From: Candidatus Poseidoniaceae archaeon
GTDB taxonomy: Archaea > Thermoplasmatota > Poseidoniia > Poseidoniales > Poseidoniaceae
Assembly: GCA_022425185.1 (NCBI GenBank)
Contig: JAKMFY010000056.1
Coordinates: 1-6,588 of the forward strand
Reading direction: 5' to 3'
Length of the DNA stretch: 6,588 nucleotides
Shown here: positions 1 to 6,588 of the stretch, one piece after another
Numbering within the stretch: position 1 is the first letter of the stretch
How the letters are laid out: each line of letters opens with the position of its first letter
Notes under the pieces: generated by a model
Told to the model about the DNA's origin: nothing
The model's input: only the letters and a program-made list of their open reading frames with translations
The model's database searches: none
Translations under genes and position numbers: made by a program

Positions 1-3000
1 CGGGCATCATCAAATCGGTCATGGCTCTCCATCATCGTACAATCCCTCCTTCGGCGGGCTTTGAAACCCCCAATCCAACCGTTGATTGGCCGAACATCCC
101 TTTCTTCGTTCCAACGCAAGCGAGAGAGTGGCCAGTTCCAAGCAATCATCCTCGAAGAGCAGGTGTCTCTGCATTTGGATTCGGAGGAACAAACTTCCAC
201 ATTGCATTGGAGGGATATGATTCTTCATACCATCATGAGATGGCTCAGGATTGGGATGCTCGTTGGAATTCGTATTCCCGCACATCCTCTGTTTCAGCCC
301 CCTCGATTCTTGATGCAAGCGCTAAACCTACGTTAACCCATGAAGCCATGAAATCCATTGAAGGAGGCGTTCTTCTCCTTTCTGGAAATTCTATTGAGGA
401 ACTCACTACATCTCTTTCTAAACTTCATTTTGAAGGAACTCTCTTCGACTCAGATCCTCGAGGCCTCCGTCTTTCAATGGCTTTGCAAGATGCGAGTTCA
501 AACTTCCAAACAGAGGCTGCATGCCGGATGGCACTTGTTGCGACATCTTGGGCTGAGTTTGAAAAGAGAAAAACACTCGCTCTAAGTTCACTCTCTGATA
601 AGGCCAAATGGGGCTTTTTACAAGCACAAGGCATCCTTGTGAGTGATGATGCAAGTCTTCCAGATGGAGTGAAAATCGCTCACATGTATCCTGGTCAAGG
701 TTCACAATACGTTGGAATGACAACGGACCTCTTCCACCGCTACGGTCCTGTACAAAATGTATGGAAAGCAGCTGATTCAACAATGGTCGAGGTACTCGAT
801 GGTGAAACGCTGTCATCGTTTGTTCTAAGAGAAGGGCTCGACAAAGAAGAACGGATTGCTGCTGAGCATAAACTCAAGCAAACTGAATACACACAACCAG
901 CAATGCTGACTGCAGATTTAGCAATTGAGCATGCTCTAAATGCATATGGACATCATCCAGATATGGTCGCTGGACATTCTCTAGGAGAATATGCTGCTCT
1001 AATGGCGTCTGGCATTCTCAACATGGATGGGGCTCTACGCGCCGCTGCTGCCCGTGGTACCGAGATGGGATCTGTTGAAATCGACGATAAGGGATTGATG
1101 GCAAGTGTTACTGCTCCGTATGAAGATGTAGAACGTATTCTGTCCTCTTCTGAAGGTTATGTCATTGCAGCCAACAAAAATTCTCCAAAGATGACTGTCA
1201 TTGCAGGTGCTACTGATGCAGTTCAAAATGTCATGAAGATATTCGAAGAAGAAGGATTCAATTGCGTCCCGTTAGCAACAAGTCACGCTTTTCACTCGAG
1301 CATAGTCGCTCCAGCAAATGAGCCTCTTCGTAGATTTTTATCATCGTTAGAAATTAATTGGCCGAACATTCCAATCACTGCAAATGTCGATGGAATGTTT
1401 TATCCAACCGAAGGTCCTGATGCCAAGGAAGGCATTTTGGCAAAACTCGCTCCACAAATGGCATCCTCGGTGGAATGGACAAGTCAAATCCAAACAATGT
1501 ATGCCGCTGGAGCTCGAATCTTTGTCGAAGTTGGGCCGAAGAGAGCACTAACGATGTTTGCATCTCAAATTCTTGAAGAAAAAGAGCACCTTGCAATCAT
1601 GAGCAATCACCCGAAGCAAGGAGGGATTGCCTCTTTCCTCACTGCAATCGGGGCCCTGGCTGTTGCAGGTCGACCTCCTCTGAGAATTAATCCGAATTCA
1701 GAGGTCTTCTCAGAGGCATTCCGAGCAGGACCCATTGAAGCACACTCTTCTGTTGAACTTCCAGTTCGTTCCAACCAAGAAGAACTTCGAGTCCGTGCAC
1801 GTCCACTTCCTTCGAAAGGTGGTTCTGCACCACCAGAATCTGCTCCTGTTTCTTCAACAGTGCAAGTTGTCAAAGAGACCACAGTTGCAGATTACATCGG
1901 TGATCGGATTGCAGCCCACTGTGGTTACCCAGCAATGTTTTGTCAAGGGATGGTGAACCTTCGTTCTGGACTTGGTTTGTCTGAATCTTCTCTTCAAACT
2001 ATCATCGCCGGAATACGAAATGAAGCACAAACAGATTCGGAAGTTGATGTTTCAAGTGCTGAAACCGTTGCTGATTTGGAACGTTGGGTTCGCGAAACCC
2101 CGCGTGGCTGGGCTCCCCAAGTTCATCTCGCCACATCTCAAAATAGTGGTCAAGTACAATCAGTAGCCGTTCATGATCCTTTGATGCAACGTCGTTCTGA
2201 TCCATATATTGTTTCTGGAATCTCACTCGGCTTACCTGGTGGCGAGAAGGTCTTCGATGAGGACGTTTTTGAGCGCTTAGTTCGTGGTGAAACGTGTATC
2301 CAAGAAGTATCTGATGAGTACAAACAACGTCTCCTTGATAAGAACATTACACGCTTAATCAAAGGCCGTGATGGTTCTGTAAACATGGAACAAGCGAAGG
2401 TGTTTGGAGACATTCCTCAACTTGCAGGTGTCAAAGCAGCCTTCGACTTAGCAGAAGAATTCGGTGTAGATCCAAAACTTGTGATGGCTTGGGATATTAC
2501 AACCCAACTTGCAATGGGGGCTGGTCTTCTCGCACTACGTGATGCAGGAATTCCACTCACTCCTGAAGAACAAATTGGTAAAGGTGGCCTGCGATTAATA
2601 CGAAATTGGCAAGTGCCTTCTGTGCAAAGAGACCGAACTGGAATTGTATTTGCATCATGTTTCTCTGGAATGCAGATGGCTATGAAACATGCAAATTCTG
2701 ATGGTGATGATGGTGAAGGAAAATTCGATCGCAGATATCTCTTCCAAATTTTGACCATGGGTCATTCTCAATTTGCTCAATACACAGGTATTCGTGGCCC
2801 TACGACCACAATAAATCTGGCATGCGCATCAGCAACTGGAGCTTTCCAAATCGCAGAAGACTGGCTCGCAAACGATCGTGTTGATCGAGTTGTCATCCTT
2901 TCTGCTGATGATGTTACAGGTGACGAACTATGGGAATGGATTGGAAGTGGGTTTGCAGCCTCTGGGGCAGCATCAACCAGTAATGTCGTTGAAGAAGCAG

Positions 3001-6000
3001 CATTACCATTTGACAAGCGTCGCAACGGTCTCGTTCTCGGTATGGGTGCAGCAGCATTCGTCGTTGAAAGAAAGAGTGAAGCTGAACAACGTGGCGTTCA
3101 ACCAATTGCTGAATTGCTTGGTGCTAAAACAGCGAACTCAGCATATCATGGAACACGTCTTGATGTTGAACACGTTGCAGAAACAGTCGATTCCTTTGTT
3201 GAAGAAATGGAACAGAAGTGGGGCCTAGACCGTCACCAAATGGCAAAGGAATTGGTCTTCTATTCACATGAAACGTACACTCCTGCTCGTGGAGGTAGTG
3301 CCCAAAGTGAAGTTCGAGCCCTTCGAAAAACATTCGGAGATAGCACTGATGAAATGGTCATTGCCAATACAAAAGGATTCACTGGGCATCCTATGGGTGT
3401 TGGAATTGAAGATGCAAGTATGTTTTATGGACTGTTGAATAAGAGAATTCCACCTATTGCTAATCACAAAGTTTTCGATGAAGAACTCGGAAATCTCAAT
3501 CTTTCAAAGGGAGGCGATTACCCCGAATTGAAATATGGTATGCGCTTTGCAGCAGGATTCGGTTCTCAGATTGGGCTTTCTATGGTCCGCTCGTGGCCTA
3601 TTGTCGGAGAACGAATTGATGGAAAGCGCCTGCTTGCATGGTGCCGTAATCTTGCAGAGAATGACGATATCCAATTGCGTGTTCTCGATAATAAGTTGGT
3701 TGCATATGTTGATGGAGATAACAATCTTCACGGAGGAATTCAGGGCGATGTATACCCAGTGACTGCTCCCTTTGAAGGCCTCCCAGTTGAAAATGAAACG
3801 CCAACAGTACAAACCGCACCTAAGGTCGAATCTGCGCCTGTTGTAGAACCAACGCCAGCTCGTGCTCCAACTGCACTAAGCACCCCTGCTCCAGCAGCAA
3901 GTGGAGATATGGTACAAACTGTGATCGATGTTGTTGTGAAACACACTGGCTATCCTGCAGACTTTGTTGAACTTGACCAAGATCTCGAAGGTGAACTCGG
4001 TATTGATACTGTCAAACAAGCAGAAATCATGGTCGATATTCGACAACATTTCTCTCTCCCAGTGGATGAAACCTTTGTCCTTTCAGATCACCCTACACTG
4101 AATCATATGATTGGCTACATCCAGAAAATGCAAGGCGGTGAAGCACCAGTTGTTGTTGCCGAGCAAAGGATGCCTGAGCCTGTACCTGAGGCAAGACCTG
4201 CGCCTGTTGCCAAACCAGTAATCGTTGCTGCAGTGTCAACAACAAGTGACTCAGAAATGACGCAACAAGTGATTGATGTTGTCGTTAAGCACACGGGCTA
4301 TCCTGCTGATTTCATTGAATTAGATCAGGATTTAGAAGGTGAACTCGGCATTGATACGGTTAAGCAAGCCGAGATTATGGTTGATATCAGAACCTTGTTT
4401 GAATTACCAGTTGATGAAGACTTCCTCCTTTCAGATCATCCAACATTAAATCACATGATTGGCTATATTTTGAAGATGAAAGGAGGTGCTCCGATTGCAT
4501 CAGCACCTCCACAAGTAGCCCCCGAAGCAGCACCAGTTGTTTCAGAAGTGTCTGCTCCTACTTCATCGCAAACACCCGTCATTCATGATGCCAACATCGA
4601 ATCATCCTTGATTGAAGTCGTTGTGAAACATACCGGCTACCCTGCTGATTTCATTGAAATGGACCAAGATTTAGAAGGTGAACTCGGTATTGATACAGTC
4701 AAGCAGGCCGAGATTATGGTTGATGTTCGAGAAATCTTCTCACTCCCTGTGGATGAGGATTTCTTACTTTCCGATCACCCAACGCTGAATCACTTCGTAG
4801 CATACATAGTGAAAATGAAGGGTGGGCAAACTGAAGCACAATCAACTACGCAGATGGTGGATACACCAACACAAACGCTCATCTCAGAGCCCCCAATTTC
4901 CGAAGTAACAGGTTCTCGCCGCTGGCAGGTTGAAGTTGAAGAGGCTGAAACAATCGTAGACAGTCTTTCTCTCGAAGGAACAGTCGTGATTACCGATGAC
5001 GGATGGGGAATTGCAGAAGCACTTTGTTCCCGCTTGGAAAATCGAGGTTTATCGACAATCCGTGTTGGATTTGAAGCAGGTATCCGCGATGTTTCAATTC
5101 AAACCGAACAGGGTCGCACCGTACACAGAGGTGATCCTGGAAATAGTCAACATCTCGAATCGATTACTTCTGCTTTATCAGATGTGCAACTCGCTGGCGT
5201 AATTCATCTTGCACCAATGAAACTAGCGTCTGCTCAATGGGCTGAAGATGTTACACCATCTTCGCAAGTAACCCTTTCTGCCCATGGATGGTTTGGATTG
5301 CTCAAAGGATTGGATTCTAAATTTGCAAACCTCAACAACGGTTTGATTGCCAGTGTTACGGCGATGGATGGACGACACGGGACTCTTGGTGAGCGATTCA
5401 ACTCGATTCAATGCGCTGCTTCAGGCGTTACGAAATCATATTCTTTCGAACGACCACAACTCCGTTCACGAGCTCTTGATGTTCATCCGGAATTGATTTT
5501 TGATGCAGAACATGCTGCTGAACTTATTGAGAACGAATTATTCAATTGTGGAGGAGATGTAGAAATTGGTCTTGACAGAGATCAACGCCGTTGGATATTA
5601 GCAGCCTTTGCAGAAGATGTCGTTGGCGAAGTCGAACCATTGCAATCCGATGACGTATGGCTCGTCTCAGGGGGCGGTTCCGGCGTAACTGCTGCATGTA
5701 TGATTGGTGTTGCTAAGGCAAGTGAACAGGCAGGTGCAACATTCCACCTCCTTGGACGATCTGTTCTTATCGAACAAACTTCAGAATGGTTGGATTGGTC
5801 GGAAGAAAAACTGACCAATGAAAAGATGGCGTTACGCCAGCGGTTAATTGACGCATCCGAATCTGGAAAAGTCACGATGGTTGAATGGAACCGTGCATGG
5901 CAGAAATTCACTCGCAGTAGAGATGTCTATCAAACACTTTCAGAAATAGAGGCGACTGGAAACAGAGCATTCTATCATTCGATTGACGTTACAGACACAG

Positions 6001-6588
6001 ATGGATTGCGAACGCTTGGTGCGTCACTATCTCAGCCAATCACCGGTCTTATACACGGTGCTGGACTAGAGGATTCCAAACTTGTTGGCGATAAAACCTG
6101 GGAAACGTTTGACAATGTAGTCCGAGTTAAAATTGATGGATGGGCTGCATTAATGGGTGCTGTTACATCCTCGAATGGAACGTTGAGATTCGCAAGTTGT
6201 TTCACTTCTGTTGCTGGACGATTTGGTAACGGTGGTCAGACTGACTATGCTGCAGCAAACTCAATACTTGATGCAGAGATGGCTCGACTTACCGCTAAAG
6301 GAGACTGCCGTGCAGTTGCAATTGGCTGGACTGGTTGGAGAGATGTTGGGATGGCAACACGAGGTTCTATTGAAGCAGTCTTTGAAGAAGCTGGAATCGA
6401 AACACTGCCTGTTGAAATCGGCGTTGATATTTTCGTAGGTGAAGCACTACGTGGTGGAAAACGTCGTGTCATTGCTTGCGGATCACTTGGACTGATGGAT
6501 CGATTTGATTCATTTAGAGAAGCTCCATTGATGTTATCTGGGGACATGGCATCTCTGATTGCAGATCCTTCGCGGTTCCCTTTCATCG
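1..6588 (+). CDS. Multidomain type I polyketide/PUFA-like fatty acid synthase, partial at both ends
   Basis: One frame (codons starting at base 3) is open over the full window, giving 2195 residues with neither start nor stop. Domain order is KS1 (C-terminal end only), KS-AT linker, AT, degenerate ACP-like segment, KS2, ACP, ACP, ACP, KR, then an unfinished tail. Such megasynthases build acyl chains in the cytoplasm by repeated decarboxylative condensation of malonyl units held on ACPs, followed by keto reduction. Tandem ACPs and a PUFA-type KR (HGAG motif, bases 6051-6062) point to the PfaA/PUFA synthase group, but textbook PfaA has a single KS, before the AT. At least the N-terminal two-thirds of KS1 is missing upstream, and a dehydratase or other domain is expected downstream. 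No frameshift or abrupt change in codon use is apparent. It could instead be a little-studied PUFA-like family with another lipid product. The synthase assignment is very secure; the product is not known. Confidence 0.96.
3..230 (+). other. C-terminal end of first ketosynthase domain (KS1)
   Basis: Residues 1-75 match the end of a canonical modular ketosynthase. They begin with the helix that follows the GHT active-site histidine motif (GIIKSVMALHHRTIPPS), continue through the substrate-cavity segment ending REWP, and reach the diagnostic GFGGTNFH signature at residues 59-66 (bases 177-200). The catalytic cysteine and both histidines lie upstream of the window, so activity cannot be judged. 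A KS directly before an AT is the usual arrangement of PfaA and modular polyketide synthases, where it condenses the growing chain with malonyl-ACP. This end is far closer to the family consensus than the corresponding end of KS2. Confidence 0.93.
231..662 (+). other. KS-AT linker region
   Basis: About 145 residues separate the KS1 signature from the AT. The first part (residues 76-115) is polar and probably flexible. From about residue 119 there is a folded-looking segment with a strand LLLSGNS (residues 125-131) followed by an amphipathic helix, as in the small alpha/beta linker subdomain found between KS and AT in polyketide synthases. The last part (residues about 155-220) has a further Arg/Ala-rich helix and FEKRK-like residues, typical of the region just before an AT. 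No catalytic motif is visible, and its role is probably structural. Confidence 0.7.
666..1652 (+). other. Malonyl-CoA-type acyltransferase domain (AT)
   Basis: Residues about 222-550 are an AT, which moves the extender unit from CoA to the ACP. The N-terminal oxyanion motif PGQGSQ is at residues 230-235 (bases 690-707). The nucleophile motif GHSLGEYAAL is at residues 324-333, with catalytic Ser326 (bases 978-980). The second catalytic residue, His428, opens the HAFH motif (residues 428-431, bases 1284-1295). HAFH at this point is the hallmark of malonyl rather than methylmalonyl specificity (YASH). The domain closes with a VEVGPKRALT segment (GPK at 511-513), standard for these enzymes. Spacing and length are normal and all key residues are present, so the domain should be active. 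It presumably serves both ketosynthases, as no second AT is seen. Confidence 0.95.
1653..1886 (+). other. Flexible Ser/Pro/Glu-rich interdomain linker after AT
   Basis: Residues about 551-628 begin with the end of the AT fold (an Ala/Gly-rich helix near residues 548-556), then become rich in Ser, Pro, Glu and Val, for example SAPPESAPVSST at about residues 608-619. There is no recognisable enzyme motif. This composition matches the mobile tethers that flank carrier-type domains in the same protein, which is part of the case for an ACP-like segment immediately after it. Confidence 0.6.
1887..2093 (+). other. Degenerate ACP-like domain between AT and KS2
   Basis: Residues about 629-697 align without gaps over the core with the three ACPs further along. 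HCGYPAMF (639-646) matches HTGYPADF; a Leu and a Gly follow at the same spacing; GLGLSESS (656-663) matches ELGIDTVK; IIAGIR (667-672) matches IMVDIR; and VADLERWV (689-696) takes the place of the final helix. The residue that would carry phosphopantetheine is Glu661 (bases 1983-1985), and the preceding Asp is Ser660. The segment may keep the four-helix carrier fold but cannot be primed at that position. It could be a structural spacer, a docking surface or a decayed carrier domain. The match rests on alignment by eye and is weaker than that of the true ACP repeats. Confidence 0.55.
2199..3599 (+). other. Second, divergent ketosynthase domain (KS2)
   Basis: Residues about 733-1199 form a full ketosynthase of slightly larger than usual size. 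It opens with DPYIVSGISLGLPGG (733-747). The nucleophile Cys941 is in NLACASATGAFQ (bases 2823-2825). PFDKRRNGLVLGMG (1002-1015) matches the usual PFD...G.G segment. The first catalytic histidine is His1089 in HETYTPARGG, where HGTGTxxGD is usual. Lys1124 and the second histidine, His1129, sit in KGFTGHPMGVG. The C-terminal signature is GFGSQIG (1185-1191) rather than GFGGTNxH. The Cys-His-His set and Lys are intact, so condensation is plausible, but the loops around the active site differ strongly from KS1. The N-terminal half also has MAWDITTQLAMG (828-839) where DPQQRLLLE-like residues are normal. It is probably a distinct KS clade with its own substrate or chain-length role. Confidence 0.92.
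3600..3782 (+). other. Short post-ketosynthase subdomain
   Basis: Residues about 1200-1260 follow KS2. The segment GKRLLAWCRNL (about 1207-1217) looks like an amphipathic helix, followed by strands QLRVLDNKLVAYVDG (about 1224-1238). This suggests a small alpha/beta cap packing on KS2 rather than a linker, which would be Pro/Ala-rich as the next segment is. No catalytic residues are evident and the function is unknown. Confidence 0.5.
3783..3908 (+). other. Pro/Ala/Thr-rich tether before the ACP array
   Basis: Residues about 1261-1302 are dominated by Pro, Ala, Thr, Val and Glu (for example PTPARAPTALSTPAPAA). This is the classic composition of flexible swinging-arm linkers around tandem ACPs in PUFA synthases. 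It lets the carrier domains reach KS, AT and KR sites. Confidence 0.75.
3909..4139 (+). repeat. Acyl carrier protein repeat 1 (Thr at the attachment site)
   Basis: Residues 1303-1379 form a four-helix carrier domain of the PUFA-synthase type: helix 1 VIDVVVKHTGYPADF, the core from Asp1325 to Asp1345, then SDHPTLNHMIGYI. The motif is LGIDTVKQAE, so the residue normally bearing 4'-phosphopantetheine (Ser in the usual GxDS) is Thr1336, codon ACT at bases 4008-4010. Everything else fits an intact ACP. This copy differs from the next two in the helix 2-3 loop (QHFSLPVDETFVL). Its job would be to carry the growing acyl chain between the catalytic domains. Confidence 0.93.
4140..4256 (+). other. Pro/Ala/Val-rich linker between ACP 1 and ACP 2
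   Basis: Residues 1380-1418 are rich in Pro, Ala, Val and Glu (for example PEPVPEARPAPVAKPV). No fold is expected. It spaces the repeats so that the attachment-site codons of ACP 1 and ACP 2 lie 348 bases apart. Confidence 0.75.
4257..4487 (+). repeat. Acyl carrier protein repeat 2 (Thr at the attachment site)
   Basis: Residues 1419-1495 repeat the ACP fold, with a core identical to ACP 1 over the 21 residues around the attachment site. The attachment residue is Thr1452, codon ACG at bases 4356-4358. Its first and last helices match ACP 1 (VIDVVVKHTGYPADF, NHMIGYI), while FIE and DEDFLLSDHPTLNH match ACP 3, so it is intermediate between its neighbours. At the DNA level it shares a 20-base identical run with ACP 3 (bases 4329-4348), pointing to shared ancestry by internal duplication or conversion. 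Confidence 0.93.
4488..4601 (+). other. Pro/Ala/Ser-rich linker between ACP 2 and ACP 3
   Basis: Residues 1496-1533 are again Ala/Pro/Ser/Val-rich (for example SAPPQVAPEAAPVVSEV). It keeps the spacing of attachment-site codons at 339 bases, nearly the same as in the previous pair. Its sequence is not conserved with the other linkers, as expected for a flexible tether under only compositional constraint. Confidence 0.75.
4602..4826 (+). repeat. Acyl carrier protein repeat 3 (Thr at the attachment site)
   Basis: Residues 1534-1608 are the last ACP copy before the KR. The core around the attachment site is identical to the other two, with Thr1565 (codon ACA, bases 4695-4697) in place of serine. 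It differs most at its ends: LIEVVVKHTGYPADF starts helix 1, and the final helix reads NHFVAYIVKM instead of NHMIGYI. Three ACPs is at the low end for PUFA synthases, where higher ACP number is known to raise output rather than change the product. Confidence 0.93.
4827..4913 (+). other. Linker between ACP 3 and ketoreductase
   Basis: Residues 1609-1637 are Thr/Gln/Ser/Pro-rich (TQMVDTPTQT and similar) with no motif, ending where the KR structural half begins at SRRWQVEVE (from residue 1638). Confidence 0.65.
4914..5648 (+). other. Ketoreductase, N-terminal structural (pseudo-Rossmann) subdomain
   Basis: Residues about 1638-1882 match the non-catalytic half of a two-part polyketide/PUFA ketoreductase. 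A decayed dinucleotide-type turn VVITDDGWGIA (1661-1671) opens the fold. GVIHLAP (about 1732-1738) mimics the HxAG strand of active short-chain dehydrogenases. TAMDGRHG (1786-1793) and a segment ending RSRALDVHPEL (about 1821-1831) are typical of this subdomain in PUFA synthases. It lacks the Ser-Tyr-Lys set, and its known role is to stabilise the catalytic half that follows. Confidence 0.85.
5649..6500 (+). other. Ketoreductase, catalytic NADPH-binding subdomain
   Basis: Residues about 1883-2166 are a short-chain dehydrogenase-type KR that reduces the beta-keto group on the ACP-bound chain. The NADPH-binding loop is SGGGSGVT (residues 1889-1896, bases 5667-5690), a variant of TGGxxGxG. HGAG (2017-2020) is followed by LEDSKLVGDKT, close to PUFA synthase KRs. 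The catalytic residues all appear in place: Lys2043 (6129-6131), Ser2069 in FTSVAG (6207-6209), Tyr2082 in DYAAAN (6246-6248) and Asn2086 (6258-6260). Ser to Tyr is 13 residues, as in active enzymes. The domain ends with the usual WTGWRDVGMA segment and a C-terminal region near RRVIACGSLG. A polar insert, probably helical, at about residues 1921-1970 lies between the NADPH motif and the later strands. The domain is probably active. Confidence 0.93.
6501..6588 (+). other. Post-KR linker running into an unseen downstream domain
   Basis: Residues 2167-2195 (with APLMLSGD and DPSRFPFI) lie after the KR fold and are cut by the window end. A DPxxFPF-type turn commonly introduces the hotdog-fold dehydratase-like region that follows KR in PUFA synthases. 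This is only a guess from position and a few residues. Confidence 0.4.

Noticed and set aside
418..816. Reverse-strand open frame of 132 codons opposite the KS-AT linker
   Set aside because: It overlaps the linker and the AT PGQGSQ motif in the sense frame. There is no convincing promoter, ribosome binding site or protein family.
98..1375. Similar short strings near bases 98 and 1358 (attggccgaacat)
   Set aside because: It is a single 13-base match inside two unrelated coding contexts (KS1 tail and AT), encoding a common WPNIP turn. It is most likely chance, not a repeat element.
1653..2198. Possible assembly join or frameshift between AT and KS2, given the unexpected domain order
   Set aside because: The frame continues without a stop, codon use does not visibly change, and the segment contains a plausible carrier-like fold rather than unrelated sequence.
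2417..2758. Reverse-strand open frame of 113 codons opposite KS2
   Set aside because: It is antisense to the conserved KS2 frame, and the product looks like a low-complexity shadow with no domain signature.
2878..3228. Forward open frame of 116 codons in another frame inside KS2
   Set aside because: It is out of frame with KS2, which holds conserved PFD and catalytic motifs across the same bases. Its translation is Leu/Gln-rich and unlike any protein.
3909..4826. Regular DNA repeat that could be taken for a CRISPR-like or tandem satellite array
   Set aside because: The repeat unit is about 340 bases, in frame, with synonymous variation and clear ACP protein conservation, so it is a protein-domain repeat.
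6245..6586. Reverse-strand open frame of 113 codons opposite the KR
   Set aside because: It lies wholly antisense to a clearly coding KR with conserved catalytic residues. Its translation is Ser/Ala/Pro-rich without any recognisable motif.

Overview
The whole window is the interior of one very large protein gene on the + strand. It reads without a stop codon in the frame whose codons begin at base 3, giving 2195 residues, and it is open at both ends. Residue n below means the codon at bases 3n to 3n+2. No start codon, ribosome binding site, promoter, terminator, RNA gene, CRISPR array or insertion sequence is visible. All other open frames on both strands look like shadows of this gene.

The protein is a modular type I polyketide/fatty-acid synthase that most resembles the polyunsaturated fatty acid (PUFA, PfaA-like) synthase group. 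In order it holds: the C-terminal end of a first ketosynthase (KS1, bases 3-230); a KS-AT linker; a malonyl-type acyltransferase (AT, about 666-1652); a Ser/Pro-rich linker; a weak carrier-protein-like segment lacking an attachment serine (about 1887-2093); a complete but divergent second ketosynthase (KS2, about 2199-3599); a short post-KS piece and a Pro/Ala linker; three near-identical acyl carrier protein (ACP) repeats with Pro/Ala-rich linkers (3909-4826); and a two-part ketoreductase (KR, about 4914-6500). The last bases enter a linker toward a domain outside the window.

In this scheme AT would load malonyl units, the ACPs would carry the chain, KS1 and KS2 would condense, and KR would reduce the beta-keto group. 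The tandem ACPs and the KR sequence are PUFA-synthase-like, but a second KS between AT and the ACPs departs from textbook PfaA (KS-AT-ACPs-KR-DH). The oddest feature is that all three ACPs have threonine, encoded by three different codons, where the phosphopantetheine-bearing serine normally sits.

The organism cannot be fixed from this window. A continuous 6.6 kb intron-free frame and moderately AT-leaning codon use fit a bacterium or archaeon, possibly an uncultured marine lineage, but some protist PUFA synthase genes are also intron-free. The product is unknown; a long-chain or polyunsaturated lipid is the most natural guess.
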